Below are positions 1-5,617 of a stretch of DNA of 5,617 nucleotides, piece after piece. Position 1 is the stretch's first letter; the number at the start of each line of letters is the position of its first letter. The stretch is from a bacterium (GTDB lineage Bacteria > Acidobacteriota > Blastocatellia > Pyrinomonadales > Pyrinomonadaceae): NCBI GenBank assembly GCA_029945985.1, contig JAQSDP010000154.1, forward strand, positions 1-5,617, given 5' to 3'. A program made the position numbers and the translations under genes. The notes under the pieces are model-generated. The model ran no database searches. It was not told the DNA's origin and was given only the letters and a program-made list of their open reading frames with translations.

Positions 1-67
1 TCGTACATGCAATAGCAAGGGAGCCCGAAAACGTCGCAAGGTTTCCTATGAAAGATCGTCTGTCCAT
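1..67 (-). CDS. N-terminus of a Tat-exported protein (partial, runs off left edge)
   Basis: Only the first 22 codons are inside the window, starting at the ATG at 67-65 and still open at base 1. The peptide begins MDRRSFIGNLA and continues with a short, weakly hydrophobic stretch ending LAIAC at residues 17-21. Seen directly: twin arginines at residues 3-4, followed by Ser-Phe-Ile, which fits the twin-arginine consensus (RRxF plus hydrophobic residue), a Gly/Ala/Leu-rich h-region, and a Cys at 21 that could be a relaxed lipobox. Known for the family: such peptides send folded, often cofactor-bearing proteins across the inner membrane through TatABC; a lipobox would anchor the product as a lipoprotein. 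The mature domain lies outside the window, so its function cannot be named. The gene diverges from the acetyltransferase across a 50-bp gap. A GAG lies just before the start, but no strong ribosome site is seen. Confidence 0.72.
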   Translation of the reverse strand, partial: MDRRSFIGNLATFSGSLAIACT

Positions 68-81
68 ACTCGTATTCTTTT

Positions 82-110
82 ACGATAGACCCGCCATGTT
101 AAATTTTCAA
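82..110 (-). promoter_or_regulatory. Candidate promoter of the Tat-exported gene
   Basis: On the minus strand TTGAAA (110-105, 5 of 6 to the -35 consensus) is followed after 17 bp by TATCGT (87-82, 4 of 6 to the -10 consensus, keeping the key TA...T). Transcription would start near base 75, giving a leader of only about 8 nt before the ATG at 67, so translation would be nearly leaderless. The assignment rests on pattern matching alone. I see no comparably good promoter for the divergent acetyltransferase in the same 50-bp gap. Confidence 0.35.
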
Positions 111-117
111 TAACACG

Positions 118-585
118 ATGTTAGAGAAAGAGCAGGCAGAAACTTCGGAGGAGATCGAAGCGATCCGGGTCCTCTTCAGCGAGTACGAAGCGTGGCTGGG
201 AATGAGTTTGTGCTTCCAGAGTTTCGAGGAAGAGATCGCCGGCTTACCGGGAAAGTATGCCCCGCCCGAGGGCCGTCTTTATCTCGCCCGTTTGGCTGGT
301 GAAATGGCTGGCTGCATCGCCTTGCGCCCGTTAGAGGGAGGGATCTGCGAGATGAAGCGGCTATTCCTCCGCGAAGCCGCGCGCGGCCAAGGTGCGGGCG
401 GCGCTCTCATTAAAAAGATAATTGATGACGCGAAAGAGATCGGCTACATGAAAATGCGGTTGGACACGTACCCTCCAAAAATGGGAAAAGCCGTGAGTCT
501 ATATGAAACGCACGGCTTTTATTCGATTCCCCCGTATTACCACCATCCGCACCAGGGCGTTTTGTTCATGGAAAAGATTCTCTGA
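118..585 (+). CDS. GNAT family N-acetyltransferase
   Basis: A 155-residue single-domain protein, the usual size for GNAT enzymes, which move an acetyl group from acetyl-CoA to an amine; likely cytoplasmic, as no signal or membrane segment is seen. The N-terminal helices (about 10-45) are followed by beta strands at 53-58 (RLYLARL) and 62-70 (EMAGCIALR). The core acetyl-CoA loop is RGQGAG at 89-94, matching the motif A pattern (Q/R-x-x-G-x-G/A), followed by helix ALIKKIIDDAKEIGY. Motif B is SLYETHGFYSI at 127-137, with the usual Tyr-x-x-x-Gly-Phe. The C-terminus has a His-rich PYYHHPHQG patch (139-147). The substrate cannot be told from sequence; homologues range over small amines, amino acids, antibiotics and proteins. 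The ATG at 118 is the only usable ATG, because an in-frame TAA lies at 100-102. No Shine-Dalgarno is visible. It ends directly against the convergent membrane-protein gene. Confidence 0.93.
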   Translation: MLEKEQAETSEEIEAIRVLFSEYEAWLGMSLCFQSFEEEIAGLPGKYAPPEGRLYLARLAGEMAGCIALRPLEGGICEMKRLFLREAARGQGAGGALIKKIIDDAKEIGYMKMRLDTYPPKMGKAVSLYETHGFYSIPPYYHHPHQGVLFMEKIL

Positions 586-1395
586 TCACATGCCCTGGCC
601 GAAGCTCCCCCTATAAGCATCAGGAGGCGGCGGTTCGTTTCGGAAAACTGTCGGGCTAAGGTCAGGGAACACCTGCCTGTATGCAAAAGCCCACGCGACC
701 CAGATGATCGGCAAGACGAAGAGTACGCCGATGCAAAGAGCCAACACTCCCCCGAGAGCAATAAGGAAACTCAAGATCGCGAGAACAATGATGCCGCCGA
801 CGTTGCCCCATGAAGCCCGGGCGCTTAATTTGAGAGCTTCGATCGGGCCCAAATTTTCGTTTTCCATCGCGATCGGGATCGCGAACGCGAAAGTGATTCC
901 CCAGAGTACGGAAAATAGCATCAGAACCAAGGCTACGATAACGATGACGATGAAATAGCCGCTAGCGAACAGGATTCGCGGATCGATGCCGTCACCCTGG
1001 AAAAAATTTCCGCGTGAGCCTGCGTCATTGAGGATCGACTCGATCCCAACGTTTCCAAATCTAATCGTTAGATCAAAGCCCTGGTAGATGATCGACGGGA
1101 TAGCTTGGATCAGGCCGACCACCATTAAAGGCACGAACCTTTCAAATCCCTTGAACATCATCCCGAATTCGACCGGCTCGCCACGCATCGCTTTGAGTGC
1201 CGTGTAATAGAAACCACCCATTACAGGGCCCATTAGGAAAACGTTGAGGCAGGGAATGCAAGCGATCAGGACGTACGTAAGTACTGACACGCCCAGGAAA
1301 AGTCCGTAATTAGGCTTGATCAGATTCCATGCGTTGCTGATACAGCCAGTCGCGTCGATGGAGCTCTTGTAGAATTGCGGGGTTGCGTTTGTCAT
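586..1395 (-). CDS. Integral membrane protein of unknown function, about 6 transmembrane segments
   Basis: A 269-residue hydrophobic protein. I read likely membrane segments near residues 30-49, 51-69, 88-105, 144-177 (long enough for a re-entrant or two closely packed helices), 199-218 and 219-240. A soluble loop with Gly and Asp (about 110-140) splits the protein into two similar halves. Each half has a Gly-rich segment followed by a short amphipathic helix (FKGFERFVP at 81-89; EALKLSARASWGNV at 186-199). The tail is Pro-rich (PPPPD at 255-259) and probably cytoplasmic. There is no cleavable signal and no catalytic motif. The overall look, including the GPVMGGFYYTALKAMRGE stretch at 56-73, recalls uncharacterised DUF975/YciC-like or glycerophosphodiester-phosphodiesterase membrane-domain proteins, but I cannot assign a family with certainty. 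It lies 70 bp after the methyltransferase with its own candidate promoter. The start lacks a Shine-Dalgarno. The stop touches that of the acetyltransferase. Confidence 0.9.
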   Translation of the reverse strand: MTNATPQFYKSSIDATGCISNAWNLIKPNYGLFLGVSVLTYVLIACIPCLNVFLMGPVMGGFYYTALKAMRGEPVEFGMMFKGFERFVPLMVVGLIQAIPSIIYQGFDLTIRFGNVGIESILNDAGSRGNFFQGDGIDPRILFASGYFIVIVIVALVLMLFSVLWGITFAFAIPIAMENENLGPIEALKLSARASWGNVGGIIVLAILSFLIALGGVLALCIGVLFVLPIIWVAWAFAYRQVFPDLSPTVFRNEPPPPDAYRGSFGQGM

Positions 1396-1417
1396 AAGTC
1401 GAAAAAGGGACGTTTCG

Positions 1418-1447
1418 ATTCTAAACGCAAACCCCGTTCGATGACAA
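1418..1447 (-). promoter_or_regulatory. Candidate promoter of the membrane-protein gene
   Basis: Minus-strand TTGTCA (1447-1442, 5 of 6 to consensus) is separated by 18 bp from TAGAAT (1423-1418, 5 of 6). The pair fits in the 70-bp gap after the methyltransferase stop. The predicted start near 1411 gives a leader of about 15 nt to the ATG at 1395. This suggests the membrane protein can be expressed apart from the methyltransferase. An imperfect dyad (TCGAAA/TTTCGA at 1399-1404 and 1413-1418) overlaps the predicted start site and could be an operator or chance. Confidence 0.45.
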
Positions 1448-1465
1448 AGGATTTATGGATGCCCG

Positions 1466-2047
1466 CTAGATGGTCGACCAGGTCAGCGTATAGGCGGGTG
1501 GAACATTCTTCAAAACGATCTTACTGCGTTTCGATTTTCCGTAAAGATTTCGCATGCGTTCACGTAGTTTTAACGCCGGCGGCAGATAATAACCGTGAGC
1601 GTACTGGAAAATTCGAAGATCGCAGCCGTCGTCCATGAACATGTCGATCTGCTTGTAGATCTGGTCCGCGACATTGCCAGGAAGCGATACGAAGGGGAGG
1701 CAGCAAACAAGATACCTAACCTTTCCGAGACCGGAATCCTGATGGATCTTGTAAGCCTCGCAAGCGTTTCCCTGAAGAATCCGGAGGTCGGGGTAGTGAT
1801 GCCGAAGTGTTAAGTGGAGTTTTGGATCGAGTTCCAGGCCTAGGTATGAGTCGCTGTCGGGAAGGATCGGCTCGATGAATTTGGTGATAGCGCCTGTGCC
1901 GACGCCCAGCTCAAGGATGATATTATCCCGATCGGGTTCGAGCCCGTTGACCATCGTCTGAGCAAGCTCTGGCGAGCTCGGAGCAATAGCCCCCACCTTT
2001 CCCGGGTTCTTGAGAAAGGCTCTCAGGAATTGAATATTCTCGTTCAT
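1466..2047 (-). CDS. PmtA-like class I SAM-dependent methyltransferase (probable phospholipid N-methyltransferase)
   Basis: A 193-residue protein, the normal length for the Rhodobacter-type PmtA/KsgA-like group that methylates phosphatidylethanolamine toward phosphatidylcholine using S-adenosylmethionine. The N-terminus FLRAFLKNPGKVGAIAPSS (7-25) is characteristic: an amphipathic helix followed by the 'G-A-I-x-P-S-S' entry of the family. SAM-binding motif I is ELGVGTGAIT (46-55). The acidic residue ending strand 2 is in LGLELDP (69-75). The motif IV region reads VCCLPFVSLP (114-123), matching the usual 'GLP-hydrophobic-SLP' loop but with Cys-Cys in place of the common Ser-Gly or Ser-Ser. The C-terminus KNVPPAYTLTW (180-190) also fits the family. 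No transmembrane helix is seen; these enzymes work as peripheral inner-membrane proteins. The start is firm: two tandem in-frame TAG codons lie immediately before the ATG. Alternatives are an rRNA adenine dimethylase-like annotation (common mislabel) or a methyltransferase with another lipid substrate. Confidence 0.9.
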   Translation of the reverse strand: MNENIQFLRAFLKNPGKVGAIAPSSPELAQTMVNGLEPDRDNIILELGVGTGAITKFIEPILPDSDSYLGLELDPKLHLTLRHHYPDLRILQGNACEAYKIHQDSGLGKVRYLVCCLPFVSLPGNVADQIYKQIDMFMDDGCDLRIFQYAHGYYLPPALKLRERMRNLYGKSKRSKIVLKNVPPAYTLTWSTI

Positions 2048-2053
2048 CTACTA

Positions 2054-2065
2054 TTCCGGCCGGAA
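2054..2065. repeat. 12-bp perfect palindrome before the methyltransferase start
   Basis: TTCCGGCCGGAA reads the same on both strands and lies 7-18 nt upstream of the methyltransferase ATG. It holds the only GGAA that could serve as a weak ribosome site (9 nt from the ATG). In DNA it could be an operator half-site pair; in RNA it has no loop, so a hairpin would be poor. A perfect 12-mer palindrome can also arise by chance. Confidence 0.3.
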
Positions 2066-2117
2066 CCATATCGTCCGATTCGCAAATTGCTGACTTATCA
2101 GAGGTTATGACCGAGAT

Positions 2118-2145
2118 TTTATAATCAATTTCCTCAATTTTGCAA
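2118..2145 (-). promoter_or_regulatory. Candidate promoter of the methyltransferase gene
   Basis: Minus-strand TTGCAA (2145-2140, 4 of 6 to the -35 consensus) lies 16 bp before TATAAA (2123-2118, 5 of 6 to the -10 consensus), in an AT-rich island that contrasts with the surrounding coding DNA. The predicted start near 2111 gives a leader of about 63 nt. The site sits only 15-42 bp beyond the topA stop codon, with no recognisable intrinsic terminator between, so read-through from topA is also possible. Confidence 0.45.
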
Positions 2146-2159
2146 TAGCGGAGTCCCCA

Positions 2160-4712
2160 CTACCTGACAGCCCTTCTGCCCGCAGCCTTCTTTGCGGGCG
2201 GTCTTGTCTTTTTCGAGAACGCTCCCGGCACCTCGTCTTCGATGATCTTTTTCACCTCTTCAAGCGTTAACTTTGCGGCTTCCTCCGGCGTAGCACGCGT
2301 GCCAGCGGGGTTTTTCGGAAGGTAGATCACCTTTTTGCCAAATTTGATCACTGGGCCCCAACGCGCGTTCTCCACGGATATCTTCTCAGCTTCCCAGCGG
2401 TGAATGTATCGGTTTGCCTCTTTGCTTACCTTCGCCTCAATGAGCTGGTTCATCTCCTCTGGGGTGAGATTGTCGAAATTATATCGGCTCGGCACGTTGA
2501 TATACATACCCTCCCATTTTATGAATGGCCCGAAACGACCCTTTCCTTTAATGATCGGTTTACCGTCGTAATCGCCGACAGGAGCATCCGCCACCTGCTT
2601 AGCCTTTATGTACTCGATCGCTTTCTCCGCGTCCACCGCGGATAGATCGGTACCGCGGGGTATTGAGACAAAATCGTCGCCCCATTTTACGTAGGGTCCG
2701 AATCGACCGACGCTTACCGACAGTTCCTTGCCTTCATAACTGCCCATCGAATCCTGAAGTTTAAACAGGGTGAGTGCTTCTTCGAACGTTATGGTTTCGA
2801 TGCTTTGCCCGGTCGGAACCTTTGCAAATCGCGGCTTCTCCTCCTGATCGCCACTGCCGATCTGTATGATCGGGCCATACCGAGCGACCCGTGCGATCAC
2901 GGGCTTACCGCTTTCGGGATCGGTACCCAGGATCCTTTCGCCCTTGGCACGCTCGGCCGTTTCCATCGTGTTGTCGACTTCCTTTTTAAAGGGCCAGTAG
3001 AACTCCTCGAGCATTGCGTTCCACTGCAGTTTGCCTTCGGCGACCTCATCGAACTCTTCTTCGATCCTGGCAGTAAAGCCGTAATCCATGATGTCGTCGA
3101 AGTATTGCTTTAGAAAATCTGTAACGACGAGGCCTAGATCGGTCGGAAACAGCTTCGATTTTTCGGCGCCCGTATTCTCAGATTCTTCTCGCTGACTGAT
3201 CAGATCATCTTTTAGAACGAGTATCCGATAAGCCCTCGGCGTGCCTTCCTTGTCCCGTTTTTCTACGTATTCTCTTTTCTGGATCGTGGAGATGGTCGGA
3301 GCGTAGGTGGACGGGCGGCCGATGCCGAGTTCTTCTAATTTTTTTACGAGCGAAGCTTCCGTGTATCTCGGCTGAGGACGGCTGAACCGTTCGGTGGCTC
3401 TGAGTTCGGACAGAGGCAATGACTGCCCCGCGGTCATCGGGGGCAGCAAACTCTGCGATGACTCTTCCTGTTCGTCTTCGTCCTTATCTTCGCGATAAAC
3501 TTTCAGAAATCCGTCGAACTTGAGCACTTCGCCAGAAGCCGTCAGCTCTTCCTTGTTCGTGGAGATCTCTATCTTTACCGTAGTCTTCTCTAATTCGGCA
3601 TCGGCCATTTGCGATGCCACGGTTCGCTTCCAGATCAGCTCATACAACTTCTGCCATTCCGGCTCGGCCACGGTCGTCGAGCTCGCGTTGGTCGGGCGAA
3701 TGGCTTCGTGCGCTTCTTGTGCCGATTCGTTCTTATTCTTGAATTTGCGCGCCTGTTGATACCGTTCACCAAACATGCTGCTTATCGTTTCCGTTATATC
3801 GCTCAGCGCCGTGTCGCTCAGACTTACGCTGTCCGTACGCATGTAAGATATATGGCCGTTCTCGTAGAGCTTCTGAGCGATCTGCATCGTTCGGCCGACG
3901 CCGTAGCCCAATTTTCTTGATGCTTCCTGCTGGAGGGTCGAGGTCGTAAACGGCGGGGCCGGAGTTCGCTTGCCAGGTTTGACGCGTACGTCGGTAACCT
4001 TATAGTCGGCACCAATACAGCTTTTCAAGAACGCTTCCGCATCTTCGCGGCTGTCCTGTTTGCGTCCTTCTGCTTTAAATGTAACGGCTTTGCCGGTTAT
4101 GACATCGGCAACGAACAGACCCTCGATCTTGAAATGGCTGGTTTGTTCGAAAGCGTTGATCTCGCGTTCACGGTCGGCGATCAGTCTTACGGCAACGCTC
4201 TGTACACGCCCGGCGCTCAAGTTGTTACCGCCGGCGCTGATCTTACGCCAGAGTACCGGGCTCAGTTCAAACCCGACCAGGCGATCCAACACGCGCCGAG
4301 CCTGCTGCGCCATCACCAAGTCCATATTCACCCGGCGCGGGTTTTGTACGGCGGCTTCTATCGCGGGTTTAGTGATCTCGTGAAAAACGATGCGTTTGGT
4401 TATTTTAGGATCAAGCCCAAGTACCTCGCACAAATGCCAGCTTATGGCCTCGCCCTCACGGTCTTCGTCCGTCGCAAGCCACACTTCGTCTGACTTTTTT
4501 GCGAGAGACTTCAGTTCACTGACCACCTTCTTTTTGTCGTCGGGGACCTTGTAGGTGGGTTCGAAATCGTTGTTGACGTCAATGCCCATCCCGGCTTTTT
4601 CAAGGTCGCGGATGTGGCCGTAGCAGCTATTAACCTGAAAATCCTTACCAAGAATCTTTTCAATGGTCTTCGCTTTCGCGGGGCTTTCTACTATTAAAAG
4701 ATTCTTCGACAT
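2160..4712 (-). CDS. topA: DNA topoisomerase I (type IA, omega protein)
   Basis: An 850-residue enzyme that relaxes negative supercoils by cutting one strand, forming a 5'-phosphotyrosine link, and passing the other strand. The TOPRIM domain opens at once: LIVESPAKAKTI (6-17) carries Glu9, and TDEDREGEAISWH (81-93) carries the metal-binding DxDxE triad (Asp82, Asp84, Glu86). NNLSAGRVQSVAVRLI (163-178) is the conserved DNA-binding strand. The catalytic tyrosine is Tyr290 in SYMRTDS (289-295), with Arg292 beside it. EAHEAIRPT (333-341) and LGIGRPSTYAPTI (462-474) are further family motifs. The C-terminus holds four repeats centred on R-[FWY]-G-P at 611, 670, 726 and 784, spaced about 58 residues apart, and then a Lys/Arg-rich tail (834-850). 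Zinc ribbons are absent: I see only three cysteines (30, 95, 232). An acidic stretch (405-418) lies in the central part. The ATG at 4712 is preceded by an in-frame TAA eight codons upstream. The ribosome site is weak (AAGAA). dprA lies 163 bp upstream. Confidence 0.98.
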   Translation of the reverse strand: MSKNLLIVESPAKAKTIEKILGKDFQVNSCYGHIRDLEKAGMGIDVNNDFEPTYKVPDDKKKVVSELKSLAKKSDEVWLATDEDREGEAISWHLCEVLGLDPKITKRIVFHEITKPAIEAAVQNPRRVNMDLVMAQQARRVLDRLVGFELSPVLWRKISAGGNNLSAGRVQSVAVRLIADREREINAFEQTSHFKIEGLFVADVITGKAVTFKAEGRKQDSREDAEAFLKSCIGADYKVTDVRVKPGKRTPAPPFTTSTLQQEASRKLGYGVGRTMQIAQKLYENGHISYMRTDSVSLSDTALSDITETISSMFGERYQQARKFKNKNESAQEAHEAIRPTNASSTTVAEPEWQKLYELIWKRTVASQMADAELEKTTVKIEISTNKEELTASGEVLKFDGFLKVYREDKDEDEQEESSQSLLPPMTAGQSLPLSELRATERFSRPQPRYTEASLVKKLEELGIGRPSTYAPTISTIQKREYVEKRDKEGTPRAYRILVLKDDLISQREESENTGAEKSKLFPTDLGLVVTDFLKQYFDDIMDYGFTARIEEEFDEVAEGKLQWNAMLEEFYWPFKKEVDNTMETAERAKGERILGTDPESGKPVIARVARYGPIIQIGSGDQEEKPRFAKVPTGQSIETITFEEALTLFKLQDSMGSYEGKELSVSVGRFGPYVKWGDDFVSIPRGTDLSAVDAEKAIEYIKAKQVADAPVGDYDGKPIIKGKGRFGPFIKWEGMYINVPSRYNFDNLTPEEMNQLIEAKVSKEANRYIHRWEAEKISVENARWGPVIKFGKKVIYLPKNPAGTRATPEEAAKLTLEEVKKIIEDEVPGAFSKKTRPPAKKAAGRRAVR

Positions 4713-4738
4713 AAAGTTCTTGCGTTCTGACGTTTAGA

Positions 4739-4768
4739 CTACTAACACCGCGCTCGACGGCTTGTCAA
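4739..4768 (-). promoter_or_regulatory. Candidate promoter of topA
   Basis: A perfect -35 box, TTGACA (4768-4763 on the minus strand), lies 18 bp before a poor -10, TAGTAG (4744-4739, 3 of 6). The predicted start is near 4732, about 20 nt before the topA ATG. In other bacteria topA promoters are often sensitive to supercoiling, and a long spacer with a poor -10 would suit that, but this is inference. An alternative -10 reading, TAGTCT, would need an unusual 21-bp spacer. Confidence 0.4.
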
Positions 4769-4787
4769 CCTCGATCTAATTTCGAGG
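4769..4787. repeat. Inverted repeat abutting the topA -35 box
   Basis: CCTCGA (4769-4774) and its exact complement TCGAGG (4782-4787) flank a 7-base AT-rich centre. The repeat ends at the base next to the TTGACA box, which places it where an activator or repressor dimer would touch RNA polymerase. As RNA the stem is only 6 bp and is not followed by a run of U, so I do not call it a terminator for dprA. Confidence 0.35.
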
Positions 4788-4875
4788 ATCGCGACCGCAG
4801 GGGTTGAAATCGAATTTTTGTTTAGAGATTTTTTCTGCGAACAGACGGCGAATTGCGACGTGATTCAATGACCGA

Positions 4876-5617
4876 TCACATCTTTCGTGCGTAGTTCTTG
4901 CCGGGCAGGACTCTTATCAGATCTCGGAGGTCCAGCCCTACAAGAGCGGCGTTCAGATCGCCGAATGACATAGCGCTTTCCTCGAGCAGAGCATCGATAT
5001 GAATTGAATCATCGACCGGCAAAAGCGGCCAGATCTTTCGCTCATGATCGCTGAGGTCCGACGGCATCAGGTCCTGCTGCTTCGACGATCTCCCGTTCGA
5101 CCCCTTCTCGATCTTGGGTGGCAATATCGCAGCAGCGATCTCGCTGGGGAGTTCGGCAACGACGTCCTGCCATTGCTGGACGAGTTTGGCTCCCGCCTTG
5201 ATCAGATAATTGGTACCGAACGAGTTTCCGGATGTGATGTTACCCGGCACCGCCATCACTTCGCGGTTCTGCTCCATCGCAAGCCGTGCCGTAATCAAAG
5301 ATCCGCTTCTCTCGGAAGCTTCGACTATCAATACACCCAAGCTAAGCCCGCTTATGATTCGATTGCGGTAGGGAAAGTTGTCCTTTAGCGGCGGCGTGCC
5401 GAGCGGGAACTGGGTGAATAGCGCTCCGCCCTTATCTAGGATCTCCTCCGCGAGGCGTGTGTTCTCCTTAGGATAGATCGAATCGAGACCGGTTCCGAGT
5501 ACGCCGATGGTACGGCCTTTTGCCTCGATCGCTCCGCGGTGCGCGGACGTATCGATACCGCGGGCGAGTCCCGAGACGATCGTGATCCCGCGTGCGGCGA
5601 GTTCACGTGAGAGCATT
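4876..5617 (-). CDS. dprA: DNA-processing protein DprA/Smf, C-terminal part (5' end outside window)
   Basis: The 246 visible residues are the C-terminal two thirds of DprA, which binds incoming single-stranded DNA in the cytoplasm during natural transformation and loads RecA on it. The family is usually about 360-390 residues, so roughly 120 N-terminal residues lie beyond the right edge; the ATG at 5616 is an internal methionine, not the start. The Rossmann-like core is clear: SGLARGIDTSAHRGA (15-29), GVLGTGLDSIYPKEN (38-52), FPYRNRIISGLS (81-92), VEASERSGSLITARLA (98-113) and AVPGNI (122-127). A polar linker (about 163-187) leads to a winged-helix-like C-terminal domain (188-243), as in full-length DprA proteins. 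All core motifs are intact, so the gene looks functional. dprA is also found in bacteria not known to be competent, so it does not prove transformation. It is followed by topA, a frequent bacterial neighbour pair. Confidence 0.96.
   Translation of the reverse strand, partial: MLSRELAARGITIVSGLARGIDTSAHRGAIEAKGRTIGVLGTGLDSIYPKENTRLAEEILDKGGALFTQFPLGTPPLKDNFPYRNRIISGLSLGVLIVEASERSGSLITARLAMEQNREVMAVPGNITSGNSFGTNYLIKAGAKLVQQWQDVVAELPSEIAAAILPPKIEKGSNGRSSKQQDLMPSDLSDHERKIWPLLPVDDSIHIDALLEESAMSFGDLNAALVGLDLRDLIRVLPGKNYARKM

Noticed and set aside
3..113. Plus-strand frame open from the left edge, including an ATG at 48 with AAGG 6 nt upstream, ending at TAA 111-113
   Set aside because: It could be the tail of an upstream gene or a 21-codon leader peptide. 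The opposite strand of the same DNA encodes a clear Tat signal peptide, which explains the open frame better. Only 37 residues are visible, with no recognised motif.
537..761. Minus-strand 74-codon open frame across the convergent junction
   Set aside because: It overlaps two well-supported genes in another frame, has Ser/Arg/Cys-rich low-complexity composition and matches no family I know.
1399..1418. TCGAAA/TTTCGA dyad with an 8-base loop before the membrane-protein start
   Set aside because: It is short and AT-rich and overlaps the predicted transcription start. I mention it with the promoter but cannot support it as a separate element.
2400..4493. Several plus-strand open frames of 79-119 codons inside topA
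   Set aside because: They lie antisense to an intact, motif-rich topA and have the skewed composition of shadow frames. None shows a domain or an independent ribosome site.
4834..4845. TCTG-N4-CAGA hairpin next to a run of six T/A in the dprA-topA gap
   Set aside because: On the minus strand, where dprA is read, the stem is followed by A, not U, and it is only 4 bp long. It cannot be an intrinsic terminator for dprA.
5044..5388. Plus-strand 114-codon open frame antisense to dprA
   Set aside because: Antisense to conserved DprA core motifs, with no recognisable domain.
4876..5616. Taking the ATG at 5616 as the dprA start
   Set aside because: DprA proteins have a further ~120 residues before this point and the first core strand is already under way, so the methionine is internal and the gene is cut by the window edge.

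Overview
The window is a stretch of bacterial chromosome at moderate GC (roughly half). It is dominated by housekeeping genes, and I see no insertion sequence, prophage, CRISPR array, tRNA or rRNA. The best landmark is a dprA-topA pair. This pair, a TopA that ends in four repeats instead of zinc ribbons, a twin-arginine signal peptide and weak Shine-Dalgarno sites together suggest a Gram-negative, non-proteobacterial lineage. My tentative guess is Acidobacteriota (Blastocatellia-like); this is an inference from protein character, not proven by the sequence.

Layout from left to right. The minus strand opens with the first 22 codons of a gene running off the left edge (1-67), which encode a twin-arginine signal peptide. 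Divergent from it, after a 50-bp gap, is a GNAT acetyltransferase on the plus strand (118-585). It meets a minus-strand integral membrane protein (586-1395) tail to tail with no base between the two stop codons. Further right, all on the minus strand, are a phospholipid N-methyltransferase-like protein (1466-2047), DNA topoisomerase I (topA, 2160-4712) and the C-terminal two thirds of DprA (4876-5617, running off the right edge).

Transcription of the right-hand genes goes right to left: dprA, topA, methyltransferase, membrane protein. The gaps of 163, 112 and 70 bp each hold a plausible sigma-70-type promoter just before the next gene, so they look like separately promoted neighbours more than one tight operon. 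dprA and topA both act on DNA (binding of incoming single strands; relaxation of negative supercoils) and are often neighbours in bacteria. The methyltransferase and membrane protein may both concern the membrane, but nothing in the sequence ties them together.

I found no convincing undescribed system. The items most worth a second look are the truncated Tat-exported gene missed by length cut-offs, the zero-gap convergent stops, the inverted repeat touching the topA -35 box, and a roughly threefold excess of GATC.
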